This document shows positions 27,432 to 37,122 of a stretch of DNA of 64,000 nt, piece after piece. The position numbers and the translations under genes are program-made. Origin of the DNA: JARBAU01 sp040414675 (GTDB lineage: Archaea > Thermoproteota > Nitrososphaeria > Nitrososphaerales > Nitrososphaeraceae); NCBI GenBank assembly GCA_040414675.1, contig JBEDUN010000031.1:62001-126000 (forward strand), written 5' to 3'. Each line of letters begins with the position of its first letter. Position 1 is the stretch's first letter. The notes under the pieces were generated by a model. It had not been told where the DNA came from, did not search any database, and was given only the letters and a program-made list of their open reading frames with translations.

Positions 27432-27953
27432 GTGGAGCGAAATTTATCGATCATCATTGTGATTACCATTATTGGTGTTGCATTATTATGTGGTTTTGGT
27501 TTTTTGCGAGGGGTCCCAATCGAGAACGTAATGTCAGCCATAAATCCAGAAAAGATCGCCAATACAAATTCTTTCTATGGACTAGCGAATGTAAAGGTAA
27601 ATGGATTCCATCTTCTAGTCGACGTACCTAGTACTGACGATCAGTTTCAAAAAGGATTGGGCATAAAAGATCAACTCAAAGAGAATCAAGGAATGCTGTT
27701 CATTTTTACACAGCCAGCCAAGTATGCCTTTTGGATGCATGGTATGAAATTTCCAATAGACATAATCTGGATTGATAGTAAGAATAGTGTAGTTCATGTG
27801 GAACACAATCTTCCTCCATGCACAATCGATCTCGTGTGCCCAACTTATTCTCCAGATAGAGATTCATTGTATGTATTGGAAACGACTGCAAATTTCAGTG
27901 AAAGACATAATGTAACTGTTGGCACACATGTGAATTATCATATTATTCGATAG
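27432..27953 (+). CDS. DUF192-family protein, membrane-anchored
   Basis: 173 aa from GTG 27432. One N-terminal membrane helix (about residues 5-27), then the DUF192 domain: FHLLVDVPSTDDQFQKGLGI, GMLFIFTQPAKYAFWMHGMK, FPIDIIWIDSKNSVVHVEHN and YVLETTANFSERHNV. The family is widespread in bacteria and archaea, usually exported, with no firm function. Normal length and intact motifs. Confidence 0.88.
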   Translation: MERNLSIIIVITIIGVALLCGFGFLRGVPIENVMSAINPEKIANTNSFYGLANVKVNGFHLLVDVPSTDDQFQKGLGIKDQLKENQGMLFIFTQPAKYAFWMHGMKFPIDIIWIDSKNSVVHVEHNLPPCTIDLVCPTYSPDRDSLYVLETTANFSERHNVTVGTHVNYHIIR

Positions 27954-27955
27954 CC

Positions 27956-27960
27956 TTTTT
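27956..27960 (+). terminator. Possible T-rich terminator after the DUF192 gene
   Basis: A run of five T begins two bases after the stop codon; archaeal termination commonly needs only such U-rich tracts. Confidence 0.3.
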
Positions 27961-28062
27961 CGCTTTGAAGCACTTGTCTAGATCTATATTTTGAATGTGA
28001 TCAAATTGAAGATTGATAACTTCGAATAGCCTTCTATTTTTAATCCTTTTATTGATAATCTA

Positions 28063-28194
28063 ATGGTAGCCAGAAATATGATTGTGAAAGTCAGAAGTAT
28101 AGATTCTGACCGGATGCAGTCCTCGATTGGTACGCTTTATATATTAGATCTTGATCATCAGAAATTCGATTGTCTAATTCTTGAGAATCCTTAA
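28063..28194 (+). CDS. Possible 43-aa small protein (doubtful)
   Basis: ATG 28063 to TAA 28192-28194: begins MVARNMIVKVRSIDSDRMQS and ends in FDCLILENP. A TATA-like TTATTGATAATC lies just upstream. It ends about 30 bases before the next gene on the same strand. Nothing identifies a family; it may be a chance ORF. Confidence 0.27.
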   Translation: MVARNMIVKVRSIDSDRMQSSIGTLYILDLDHQKFDCLILENP

Positions 28195-28223
28195 GTAAAG
28201 GGTATAATGTATAGTAAGATTAC

Positions 28224-28901
28224 ATGGAATCTAAAATAGCAGCGGTAATAGTATTTTTGATAGCAAATTTATTTGCAATTGGTTTCTCATCTTCACATCT
28301 GAACTTTGTTGGCTCGGCATCTGCAGCATCCTTAAATTCGACTAATGCTACAAATTCAGCACAGAGTTCTATGCAAGCAGCTCTTCAAAGTGAAGCGATG
28401 AAAATTAATTCAAACTCCTCCAACGATGTTCAACTTACGACTACGAAAAATGCCGTTACCTTGGGAAATCCGTTTTATATCGAATATGTCAAAACAGTAA
28501 GTCAGCAGCCTCTAGTTCTCAACACAGGACTGCGTGCCATTGGAATAATATTCATAGGCAAAGGTACAGTGAATGGGACAAACTTTGTACAAACAGAAGG
28601 TAAAGCATTGATCATCCCTCTAAGTCGAGGGATAGCAGACGTAGTAGGCGGCGGTCTAATAAAAGCCACTCCTGGAAATAGTGGGAATGCGACATATAAC
28701 TTTAGGGAAACTGCAAATTATAATTTATCAGGTCAATCCTCACAGCCAATGGGAAATCCTATAAGGCATGGAATTGGTGCTGCAATATTTAACTCGAATG
28801 CTACTGGAAGCCTTTCCTTTATGAGTAATAAGGTGATAATGTTTAAAGATGAAGGCAACCCAAGCGGAGTCAGCACGATTAGGGGCTGGGACTGGAAGTA
28901 A
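28224..28901 (+). CDS. Secreted hypothetical protein
   Basis: 225 aa. Signal peptide (about residues 1-35, ending SASAA) followed by an Asn/Ser/Thr-rich linker with sequons and then a beta-rich globular domain. That domain contains NPFYIEYVKTVSQQ, VNGTNFVQTEGKALIIPLSRG and GIGAAIFNSNATGSLSFMSN. I recognise no named domain; the style is that of surface proteins common in soil Nitrososphaerota. Its end lies in a 20-bp tandem repeat. Confidence 0.65.
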   Translation: MESKIAAVIVFLIANLFAIGFSSSHLNFVGSASAASLNSTNATNSAQSSMQAALQSEAMKINSNSSNDVQLTTTKNAVTLGNPFYIEYVKTVSQQPLVLNTGLRAIGIIFIGKGTVNGTNFVQTEGKALIIPLSRGIADVVGGGLIKATPGNSGNATYNFRETANYNLSGQSSQPMGNPIRHGIGAAIFNSNATGSLSFMSNKVIMFKDEGNPSGVSTIRGWDWK

Positions 28902-28926
28902 CACACTGGGAACGGAAGTAACACAT
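28887..28926. repeat. 20-bp tandem duplication across a stop codon
   Basis: Unit TGGGACTGGAAGTAACACAC (28887-28906) is followed directly by TGGGAACGGAAGTAACACAT (28907-28926), 17 of 20 identical. The first copy carries the stop codon of the upstream gene. Confidence 0.75.
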
Positions 28927-29404
28927 ACTCCCGTTTTATCATTTTTTTAACACAAATCCTGCTTTCCAAAATTGATCAACAAAGTCCTTTTTCGTTATAA
29001 ATGATATTACTATCTTCAGCATGGACAGCATCTCACTTGCAATGCAGGATAACTTCGATTCTCAAAGAAGACACTTTATTTAATCTACTGACATTAACAA
29101 TTTCAACTACATAGGTAAAGTATGCCGCATGGTTCTGCAATGCTTGTCAAAACGGGAATGACATCTGAGTAAGTATTCGCCACTCATATAGTCATCCACA
29201 ATCAAAGTTTACTGCCAAAATTGAAATCATTAATAAAATTATCCTATGTTGCTTTGTTGGCGTCAGAACCAACAATACGCGATTTACAATAGTCTGTGGT
29301 GTTAATTAAAAATTTTTTAAAAATAGTTGATTTACAAATGCTTAATCTATGCAGATTATAGAATACTTTACTATAAATGAGTAATGAGGCAAGACTCGAT
29401 CTGA
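28902..29404. other. Intergenic region after the secreted-protein gene
   Basis: About 500 bases. Contains the second repeat unit and the T7 terminator; the rest is AT-rich with no gene or RNA that I can support. Confidence 0.45.
28942..28948 (+). terminator. T7 transcription terminator
   Basis: Seven consecutive T about 40 bases after the stop codon of the secreted-protein gene, followed by AT-rich non-coding DNA. Confidence 0.5.
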
Positions 29405-30223
29405 CTAAGAATTTGCAGATTTACAAATCATTATTTCTGTAGAAGGACTCTCTTTAATGATCGAGACTAAAAATAACTCTATTGGATATAAGATATTACA
29501 CGCGATCAATGCCGAAATTTCACCTCGATGCACTGTTGTTACAATTGCCCTCCAAATACCTTTCAAGAGAGATTTGTTCGTATCAACTGGTGCATTCATC
29601 AATACAAACATGGGTTTACGTAACAATACTTCCAACTTATTTTCCCTCAAGACTTTTTGAATGATATCCAAGGATCTGCTAACCTGGCGCGCAGATCTTA
29701 CCGAATTATGATGCAGAAAGTTATCAGAGAATATAAAAAGCCCACCAGGCTTCAATAACGAGACGACATTTCTAATAGCGTTCTCATATCTAGTATCATC
29801 CACAATATGAAATAGAACGTCGAAGGCTGAAATAATATCAAATTTTTTCCTAAATGTTTTATAAGATGATTCGTTTCCGATGTCTAGCTGCAAGAATTCA
29901 TAGGAAGGATATTTCAACTTCAAATTTTCTACTGCAATTGTTGTTATATCTGTACCAGTCATACTGATCACACCAAGATCCTGCCATAGTCCAACATAGA
30001 ATCCAGTACCCGAGCCAATGTCAAGAACGTTTATAGTTGTAAAATCCGTGTCGAATTTGTTCATTAGGTGCAGGAAAACTCGTTTTCGGACTTTATACAT
30101 ATATTCATTATATCGCTTTCCAAGGCCCTGAAAGCCAGTACCATGCAATCCAAAATTTTCCTTTAATCTATCTTCCCAATAATCTCTAGAACTGAGATCA
30201 TCCATTTTAAATGAACTGAGCAA
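29405..30223 (-). CDS. SAM-dependent class I methyltransferase
   Basis: 272 aa. Motif I VLDIGSGTGFYVGLWQDLG (about residue 68), motif II GTDITTIAVENLKLKYP, motif III-like FDIISAFDVLFHIVDD and post-III LLKPGGLFIFSDN define a Rossmann-type methyltransferase. The acceptor is unknown. Position at the 3' end of a glycosyltransferase cluster suggests it methylates a sugar of the same glycan or its carrier. Confidence 0.85.
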   Translation of the reverse strand: MLSSFKMDDLSSRDYWEDRLKENFGLHGTGFQGLGKRYNEYMYKVRKRVFLHLMNKFDTDFTTINVLDIGSGTGFYVGLWQDLGVISMTGTDITTIAVENLKLKYPSYEFLQLDIGNESSYKTFRKKFDIISAFDVLFHIVDDTRYENAIRNVVSLLKPGGLFIFSDNFLHHNSVRSARQVSRSLDIIQKVLRENKLEVLLRKPMFVLMNAPVDTNKSLLKGIWRAIVTTVHRGEISALIACNILYPIELFLVSIIKESPSTEIMICKSANS

Positions 30224-30293
30224 GGTACAAGATATAAAAATCTAGTGACTTGATGGAGAAATAGAAATAAATTTCTACATTGTTATTTGATAT

Positions 30294-31157
30294 CTAAGCC
30301 TTCCTTTTTCCTAAAATTCTACCCTTTAGAATTCCCTTCAGTCTTTCGATTTGTTTCGATTTCACAAATTGTCTGAATTCGGGATCAAATAGACTATTGT
30401 AGCCGCCGGATTCAGGCTTGTATGTTATATAATAATAGATCATGTATACTGAGCCACGTCTGCCTGTTACCGTACCTGTTGAAAAATATTTGACGAATCT
30501 CCCCAATGCAAAAAATGGGTGATATCCAAGCGTATGCATGCTAGCACCAAATTCATAAAATTGGTGATTTGAGCCTAAAGGCCTTAGATGCCGAAATCTA
30601 GCCTCATCAATAACAGAATGTGTGTATCCAAGAAATTCAACTTCGTACAGAATCGCCGATTCATAGCCCATCTGCTCAGGATATTTTCCCTTCCATCTAG
30701 TCATCTCAAATATGGAATTTCGGACAAATCTACCTGCACCGTGTGGCATTTCTGGTTTATGATTGGTGTAATTGCCTGACGCGATTGCGACATTTGCATG
30801 AGAATCTAGATAAGAAATTAGCCTGAGAGCATAATCAGGATCATATTCGGTATCGTCTGTAGCGATTAGATGATAATCCGTCATTGGCAACCTTTCACTT
30901 CCCACCAAATCCAATGCTGCATTCCAGTTTCGAACAACCCTTTTGATATCGTAACCCATGTCTGGATTTGTAATTACATATAGCTCACCCCAATCTAGTT
31001 TCAATTCCTTGAGTATGTCTGGAGTTTTGTCCGATGATCCATCATCTATTACTATTATGAATTTCGGACTTAATTGCTGATTCTTTAATGATAGAAGAGC
31101 AGATTTGATTCCATCTTCCGAATTCCTCGATGTGACAATGGCAAAATAGCTACCCAA
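30294..31157 (-). CDS. Glycosyltransferase family 2
   Basis: 287 aa GT-A fold enzyme. It begins with the nucleotide-sugar strand FAIVTSRNSEDGIKSALLSL, followed by FIIVIDDGSSDKTPDIL and, near residue 110, the metal-binding ATDDTEYDPDYA block. No membrane helix is evident. Part of the minus-strand glycan island; 70 bases separate it from the methyltransferase. Confidence 0.88.
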   Translation of the reverse strand: MGSYFAIVTSRNSEDGIKSALLSLKNQQLSPKFIIVIDDGSSDKTPDILKELKLDWGELYVITNPDMGYDIKRVVRNWNAALDLVGSERLPMTDYHLIATDDTEYDPDYALRLISYLDSHANVAIASGNYTNHKPEMPHGAGRFVRNSIFEMTRWKGKYPEQMGYESAILYEVEFLGYTHSVIDEARFRHLRPLGSNHQFYEFGASMHTLGYHPFFALGRFVKYFSTGTVTGRRGSVYMIYYYITYKPESGGYNSLFDPEFRQFVKSKQIERLKGILKGRILGKRKA

Positions 31158-31393
31158 TTAGCTATAGAACCAGTGAATAACATCAATTTTAAAGTTAGTA
31201 TATTTGTTGAATATTATCATTGATGTACTTTCTATCTGGAATTTGCGTAGGAACTGCATATTAACATATGATTACCAGGATCATTCAAATCTTTGAAGAT
31301 TCGAGATTTCTTCAAATTTGTACACCACATTTCTACGGCCGTAATCAGATTTGGGAAAGACCCTATTTCTGAATTTACCAAATGCGATGGATT

Positions 31394-32551
31394 CTAAGCA
31401 ACTCGGTATGCCTGTAGAATATTCCTTTCGTTTTTTTCCCAGATTATATTATCTTTAGCAAATCTAAATGATTCTTGACGCTTTTTAAAAAGCAAATCCA
31501 TGTGACTCTTGAAATAAAATAGTTGGGAAACCAGCTGATCATAATCATCAAATACAGAACAATGGTCTTGAAGCGTCCTTATTACTGGCTGAACAGAGGA
31601 AGAGCACATGACAAACATACCAGCGTGGATGTATTCATATGGTTTATTGGGGTTAGTAAAAGAGTGAGCCCAGTGTTTTCTCCATGGAAGTATACCGACC
31701 GAATGCTGAGACATCTCATCGAACATTTCTTGTCTCGATAAGTAGCCTTTGTATCTAACTTTGTAAGTTGAATTATTTTTCCAGCCCAATACGGTAAGGG
31801 TACCGACTTCATTAGATTCAAAAAGGTCAGTAAAGCCTGTCATATTTCGATGCGGATATCTATCTACATTGAGACCGTCGCTACCTGCGTATACCGATGA
31901 GAGAATGGGATGATATTTCGGGCCTTCGATATAACCTGTTTCAGATAATAGCGGAAAGTTCGGTACAACAAATAGCTTACTCGCGCCTAATTTTCGCATT
32001 TCATTAGAAATAGACTCTGATACAGTGATAGTTGGGGTTGAACTCACGATCTTCTTTTCCCACTTGGCCCATAATCTTATAGCATAGCGATTCAGGATTT
32101 TTCTTCGAGTACCTAAGGTTAACTCCAGGAAATTGTGACGCAAATCCATGGGTTTATCGACACCAATAAAATTTGACTTCATTTCGTTTAGAAGTCGCGA
32201 AGAGGCTGACCAGAACTCGTGATCGTCGTAAACAAATGGGATCTTGAATTCAGAACTCAACCTAGCTGAAAATAGGTTATGTGCGTGAATGATATCGGGT
32301 CTTGACTCATCCAGTACTTTAGCTAATTGCCGTTTAACTGATTTCCAATATATAGGAATACCTAACCTAGCTTTTGCAGTCCAATTAATTTGGTAAATTT
32401 TTTGGAAGATAGACGATTTATAATTTGATTCCCTGCCACAGAATATGACCTGATGGCCATTTTTGGTAGCAGTGATGGCTGATTTTTCAATCCGCCAGTC
32501 TGGTAAACCTTCATGGGACAAGTGTAATATTTTCAAATCTTGGATTCTCAT
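31394..32551 (-). CDS. Glycosyltransferase, GT4-like (GT-B fold)
   Basis: 385 aa. The N-terminal Rossmann part (LKILHLSHEGLPDWRIEKSA) contains PDIIHAHNLFSA and FVYDDHEFWSAS. The C-terminal part has VGILPWRKHWAHSFTNPNKPYEYIHAG, the position of the E-x7-E type donor-binding motif in GT4 enzymes. No membrane segment. Glycan-island member; the donor sugar is unknown. Confidence 0.82.
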   Translation of the reverse strand: MRIQDLKILHLSHEGLPDWRIEKSAITATKNGHQVIFCGRESNYKSSIFQKIYQINWTAKARLGIPIYWKSVKRQLAKVLDESRPDIIHAHNLFSARLSSEFKIPFVYDDHEFWSASSRLLNEMKSNFIGVDKPMDLRHNFLELTLGTRRKILNRYAIRLWAKWEKKIVSSTPTITVSESISNEMRKLGASKLFVVPNFPLLSETGYIEGPKYHPILSSVYAGSDGLNVDRYPHRNMTGFTDLFESNEVGTLTVLGWKNNSTYKVRYKGYLSRQEMFDEMSQHSVGILPWRKHWAHSFTNPNKPYEYIHAGMFVMCSSSVQPVIRTLQDHCSVFDDYDQLVSQLFYFKSHMDLLFKKRQESFRFAKDNIIWEKNERNILQAYRVA

Positions 32552-32718
32552 AATATTCTCATTGCTTTAATTCCTTCTTAATGTCACCAAATCGGCTACC
32601 GATTACTAAATGGAATGGCAAGAATCTAGGAACGATTCTGTACTGATCATTCCAGCCTTTTTACGAATTTTAAATGATGAGGGGCGAAAATCACCAATTC
32701 CCAAAAACTTTAAAGATA

Positions 32719-33630
32719 TTACTTCACAGTATACACTGATTGTAGTCGTGATAAAACATTTAGCGGTTGATGTTCGACTGGCAGATGTTCCTGGTATTGT
32801 AGGCGGTAATTCAATACCCTAAGACCGCATGCTAGGGCCTCCAGAGCTGTCTTACTTAGATTAGGTAATATTTGACCATTGACGTATCTTATATCAACAT
32901 AAACTGCATACTTCTTGAGAAATTGTGGCATATCTTTGTACATAATGGGTACTTTCATTCTGTCGTAAACATCGATAGTGAGTCGAATATTATTTTGCCT
33001 ACAATGTTGCATGGTCAAATTACAATCGGTAGCTTCTGTGTCCATTGTCAGGGCTTCTTTATCCGAAACAAGCCTGTTCTCTGAACGATCTGGAAAAAAA
33101 TGTTCTGTATCAACTGGGTTAGGAATAAATGCTGCACCCTCTACCTGAGATAATAGATCGGGAGTTGCTACAACAATGCCATTTGCCAAATGCTGTGCCT
33201 TTTCATGTAGTCTGCTTTTAAACAATAGCTTGTCACGCATTGACCTGTATTTGTAGATAGATTTTATTGCTAGGTCTGATAATCTTGATCGATGGGGTAA
33301 CTTGATTCTCTTTAATCCTCTTATATCAGTTCCATGGTAGTGCAGTATGATCCTCTTCGAATTGCCTAGTTCTTTACGTAGAAATAACAGAGCATCGATT
33401 CTGCTGTGAACATGTATTATATCCGCAAATTTCGCATATTTCAAGGATTCCTTAAGAAACTCGTTCTCTGATTTTACATATATTATCTGATCATTGTAAA
33501 AGTCCTTTATTCCATATTTATCAGAGCTCTTAGTTGTTATTACCTTTGATTCATGGCCTTGCAGCTGTTGGAACTTTGCAAGAACAAATGCAACGCCAGC
33601 CTGATCGAACACATGTAAAATATGTATCAT
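32719..33630 (-). CDS. Glycosyltransferase, GT4-like
   Basis: 303 aa GT-B-type protein. Notable segments are ADIIHVHSRIDALLFL, IILHYHGTDIRGLKR, GIVVATPDLLSQVEGAAFIP and the C-terminal LSKTALEALACGLRVLNY with the expected E-A-L-A-x-G donor motif. HYHGTDIRG and ATPDLL are closely echoed in the GT at 37123 (HYHGDDLRG, STPDLL), so the two look like paralogues. It is on the short side for GT4, with the middle region compact. Confidence 0.82.
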   Translation of the reverse strand: MIHILHVFDQAGVAFVLAKFQQLQGHESKVITTKSSDKYGIKDFYNDQIIYVKSENEFLKESLKYAKFADIIHVHSRIDALLFLRKELGNSKRIILHYHGTDIRGLKRIKLPHRSRLSDLAIKSIYKYRSMRDKLLFKSRLHEKAQHLANGIVVATPDLLSQVEGAAFIPNPVDTEHFFPDRSENRLVSDKEALTMDTEATDCNLTMQHCRQNNIRLTIDVYDRMKVPIMYKDMPQFLKKYAVYVDIRYVNGQILPNLSKTALEALACGLRVLNYRLQYQEHLPVEHQPLNVLSRLQSVYTVK

Positions 33631-33648
33631 TAATTCTGAATTTATGTT

Positions 33649-34167
33649 TTAGAGTTTTTCTGGTTTTACCTCGGCATCAACTGGGTTTTGTTTTTGAGCT
33701 TTCCCATTCTGAGGTGATTCATCAATCGTTGAAGATGGTCTCAGCGCTGCTGATCTTAAACTGCGCCTAGTGATTTTGGTCAACATTTCTCTCATCTGTA
33801 ACTTTTCTTCCTCTGATACTTTACCGTCGATCAGGTCAATTACAAAGAGCCACATTGTGGCTCCAATTTCGTTTTCCTTAAAAAGTGCATCTTGTTCCAC
33901 TCTCCATTGACTCTTTCGGTGCCAATACCCAATTATTATGCCCAAAGGTACATAGACAGCTATGAAAAGTAGGGCAAATCCCCAAATGCTATGAAATATC
34001 GAGCCTAGTACAGGCGCCTTGTCAATGAGTAACTTGTACTGAATAGTAATAAAGTTTGCAAAAGTCATTATAAAAATCAAATAAATACTATGTCCATTTC
34101 TGAAATCGAGCCATCTTCTTCTTACCCAATTTCCAGTAGCTTTACGTATTATCTCTTTTGTAAGCAT
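33649..34167 (-). CDS. Small membrane protein in glycan cluster
   Basis: 172 aa with two hydrophobic helices (about residues 28-46 and 58-80), basic flanks and a charged cytosolic tail ending in a Pro/Gln/Lys-rich stretch. No family recognised. Placed between a GT-C gene and a GT4 gene with short gaps (about 20-45 bases), so it is probably a cotranscribed accessory of the glycan machinery. Confidence 0.6.
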   Translation of the reverse strand: MLTKEIIRKATGNWVRRRWLDFRNGHSIYLIFIMTFANFITIQYKLLIDKAPVLGSIFHSIWGFALLFIAVYVPLGIIIGYWHRKSQWRVEQDALFKENEIGATMWLFVIDLIDGKVSEEEKLQMREMLTKITRRSLRSAALRPSSTIDESPQNGKAQKQNPVDAEVKPEKL

Positions 34168-34212
34168 ACCTACGAGTAATGATCAATTTTACTGTTAAAA
34201 TATGTTACGCAT

Positions 34213-35739
34213 TCAATCGGAGTTAGATAAATATACACCAGTGTTTGCCTTGGATGGGGAGATTTTCCAAACGTTTATGACCTTAGAGTTATAGACCTTG
34301 TCAATTATAGCTTCGGGTAGGTTCGGATTTTCTCCTTTAAATTCGATTAGATAACTGTCTTGAAATTTTATTTTCCGCAAATAATCTAATTCGTTCTCCT
34401 TGCTATTGAAAAAATGGTAGGTCCTGCCCTGGTTGAGCTCGATCTCCATCCAGCCTCTTAAATGACTCGGTCCGACTATAGTTGAATTTGGAGCAGTATT
34501 ATTATTCATCCACTCTATTGCAGAAACAAGCATTTGGTTATCCTTTATATCGACTGAATTAAATTGCATACTGACTGGTTCAAACGATCCTATAGAACCC
34601 CGAACCATCTCATAAAGTATTAATGGGTTCCTATATGGCAAAACAATATAACTTATTCCAATTATGCCAAATGTGACAATTACGATCAAAAGGATGGGAC
34701 AAGTTGGTGTTGATCTTCGGACACTAATTTTTTTGCTTAAAATTATAAATCCATAACCAGAGAAGATAGAAAGCAAAATGCCTGCCAATATAATCCATCT
34801 ATTGGCAACCAGCGAAGGGTCATTAGGAAACAGTATCCACGAAAATGACCCAAAGATACTGATTACTAGTGGGACTTTCAATATTGCACTACCCTTGGCC
34901 AAGCGTAAGCCTAGCAGTGCTGACGGTATCAATAAACCATTTACTACAAGAAATGAAATTAACAAATCATGTGGATTGTAAGATCCAGAATTTATACCTG
35001 CATTTAGAATCACAGATTGCCGAGATTCAACCAGCTTATACTTAAGATCGTTCCATAAGTTAGAGCTAGTGAACAAGGCTATAAAAAATATGCACAAAGC
35101 AACCACAGAACTCAAGACAGCGATTCTATTTCTAGATTTGAACGCAAATATGAGCAGTGAAAGCGAGAACAATCCTCCGACCATTCTGTCTGATATCGCG
35201 ATAATGGAGGACAAGATAATTGAAGCTACCAACTTCTTATTTGAATAATCACCTTTTCTGTTCGTGGAAATCAACGAGAATGCAATTAGCATTAGCGAAA
35301 TCGAAAAAATATCTTTATGCAGATCCCATGTTGTACGAAGGATCGCCAGTTGTACCATAACAAAAACAGAAAGGAAAATGCTCTCTGACACTCTGACTTT
35401 TAGGATTCTAATTCCAATCACGAATATCGAGACAGAAAAAATTCCAAACATGAATGCGGCCGAAACCAGCACAGTAATGTGTGGGGAGAATCCAGTTGCG
35501 ATAGATAGTAAATGCAATAAATAAACATACAATGGAAATTCATGAAAAGTTGTATGCCAGTGAATATTGAAATTGTTCAGAACGGGTATGTAATAGTTGA
35601 TCACATCATATCCTATTGGATATGGATAAGCGCTCATCTCTGGAACGAGTCTGAGAAAAAAGCCAGCTGAAAAGACCAGCACAGCTGCACGAAATGGATT
35701 TGTTAAACCATGAAGAATTGATAAAGTGAGGGTTTGCAA
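34213..35739 (-). CDS. Polytopic membrane protein, probable GT-C glycosyltransferase
   Basis: 508 aa with roughly ten to twelve membrane helices in the first 380 residues and a soluble C-terminal domain of about 110 residues. The first loop after helix 1 carries an acidic site (PIGYDVINYYIPVL), the place of the catalytic Asp in GT-C enzymes. The second loop begins after TTWDLHKDIFS. Such enzymes use polyprenyl-phosphate sugars on the outer side of the membrane. The substrate is not deducible; context points to the same surface glycan. Confidence 0.72.
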   Translation of the reverse strand: MQTLTLSILHGLTNPFRAAVLVFSAGFFLRLVPEMSAYPYPIGYDVINYYIPVLNNFNIHWHTTFHEFPLYVYLLHLLSIATGFSPHITVLVSAAFMFGIFSVSIFVIGIRILKVRVSESIFLSVFVMVQLAILRTTWDLHKDIFSISLMLIAFSLISTNRKGDYSNKKLVASIILSSIIAISDRMVGGLFSLSLLIFAFKSRNRIAVLSSVVALCIFFIALFTSSNLWNDLKYKLVESRQSVILNAGINSGSYNPHDLLISFLVVNGLLIPSALLGLRLAKGSAILKVPLVISIFGSFSWILFPNDPSLVANRWIILAGILLSIFSGYGFIILSKKISVRRSTPTCPILLIVIVTFGIIGISYIVLPYRNPLILYEMVRGSIGSFEPVSMQFNSVDIKDNQMLVSAIEWMNNNTAPNSTIVGPSHLRGWMEIELNQGRTYHFFNSKENELDYLRKIKFQDSYLIEFKGENPNLPEAIIDKVYNSKVINVWKISPSKANTGVYLSNSD

Positions 35740-35786
35740 ACTTTGTCGATCGTATGTGAGTTATTAAACCGCATTTATCAAGTCGT

Positions 35787-37001
35787 TCATAAACTCTCTG
35801 TTCCTTTTAAGTCCCGAGTGATAAACAATTTATACCATATTTCTAAGCTCAATAGCTGAAGCAATTTGCTAATATATCTTTGATCTCCGGTGTCATCTAC
35901 TTTTGATAAAGCATTGCGGTACCAGTCGTAGTCTATAATTTTCTTCTCAAAAATTTGCCCATTTTCCATATTAGATATTGTGATTTCCCTGCCCTCTTTT
36001 GACCATAGTGCATTCAAATCCATACCAAATCCAATTTTTTCGTTTTCTTTGAAATTGTAATTGGAATTGCGTTTCAAGATCGTGCGTAACGGGATCTTCC
36101 CGACATTATTGGTAAAATCGTATTTCAAACTTGGAGGTATCATTAGAGAAATCCTCACTATTTCATCGTCCAAGAGAGGTGCCTCACCTTTAATATCAAA
36201 ATGGTTAAAATATTTCTCATTTGTAGGTACAAAATCGTGCGATAACTTACCATTGTAATCTGCACATAATAACTGGTCTAGTGGCTCCAGCGCATTATTA
36301 AAGTATTTTTCAAAAATTTCGTATATAAATTGCCAGCTAAATTTCATGTTCTTTGTGAACATACCTTCTTGATCCGGTACCCAATCTCGCTCATGACATT
36401 GCAGATATGTCTTGGTCCTTTCTGATGGTGTAGATTTCGCTGTTATTGAAGAAAGATATTTTCTATATCTGAAAGTATATCCAGCAAATAACTCATCGCC
36501 ACCGTCACCTGTAAATAGAATTTTAGAATTGGACTTTGCCTCCTTAATGAAATAATATTGATATATATTCCATCTCGGTTCTTTAATTATGCTAATCATT
36601 TTAACGAGATCTCGTAATGGATTATCTACAACGATATGTTTGAAAGATGCCTCTCTGCTCTCCGATATCTGCTTAGCAATTAAGGGCTCATGATTATCAT
36701 AGAAACCTACGGTGTAACTATTGATACTGATATTTGGAAATTCGTCCCGCAACAGAGAAAATATAAGATTCGAATCTACACCTGTACTTAATGCTATGGC
36801 AATTCTGTCAGCACCATTTGTCTCGACCGAGTTTCTAATAATATTCCGAATAGCCTTTTCTATTTGCAATGAATTAGGGATCGGGGTTTTACTCTTTCTA
36901 CTGGCCAGAACTCGATCTGTTGTGACTTCTGATATTTTCGCTTGATCTTGCGAATGAAAAGGGTCGTATCTTAAAGTTAGCAGATTGCACAGGTTTAACA
37001 A
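35787..37001 (-). CDS. Stand-alone asparagine-synthetase (ATP-pyrophosphatase) domain protein
   Basis: 404 aa. The PP-loop IAIALSTGVDSNLIFSLLRD (about residues 67-86) and KILFTGDGGDELFAGYTFRYRKY (about 158-180) are the AsnB ATP- and substrate-site motifs. The glutaminase domain with its N-terminal catalytic Cys is missing. The frame starts near the inter-domain linker (NLLTLRYDP corresponds to the LTLRY-x-P linker of full AsnB). TTG 37001 is the first standard start; the frame is open about 20 codons further upstream without ATG, GTG or TTG. In glycan clusters such proteins often amidate sugar acids. Here it might use ammonia directly, which is inference. Confidence 0.82.
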   Translation of the reverse strand: MLNLCNLLTLRYDPFHSQDQAKISEVTTDRVLASRKSKTPIPNSLQIEKAIRNIIRNSVETNGADRIAIALSTGVDSNLIFSLLRDEFPNISINSYTVGFYDNHEPLIAKQISESREASFKHIVVDNPLRDLVKMISIIKEPRWNIYQYYFIKEAKSNSKILFTGDGGDELFAGYTFRYRKYLSSITAKSTPSERTKTYLQCHERDWVPDQEGMFTKNMKFSWQFIYEIFEKYFNNALEPLDQLLCADYNGKLSHDFVPTNEKYFNHFDIKGEAPLLDDEIVRISLMIPPSLKYDFTNNVGKIPLRTILKRNSNYNFKENEKIGFGMDLNALWSKEGREITISNMENGQIFEKKIIDYDWYRNALSKVDDTGDQRYISKLLQLLSLEIWYKLFITRDLKGTESL

Positions 37002-37122
37002 CGGTAAGTCGTACTTCTGCCTTTTAAAAAATATATCGTAAGATCGACAAGGATTGAATTTGATTTAAATGGTCCTATTACTTATAAAATGTTAGGAATT
37101 TACAAATAAGTCAAATTTCGTC

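Noticed and set aside
27386..27631. Plus-strand ORF overlapping the start of the DUF192 gene
   Set aside because: Different frame from the clear DUF192 protein; Trp/Cys-rich random-looking sequence.
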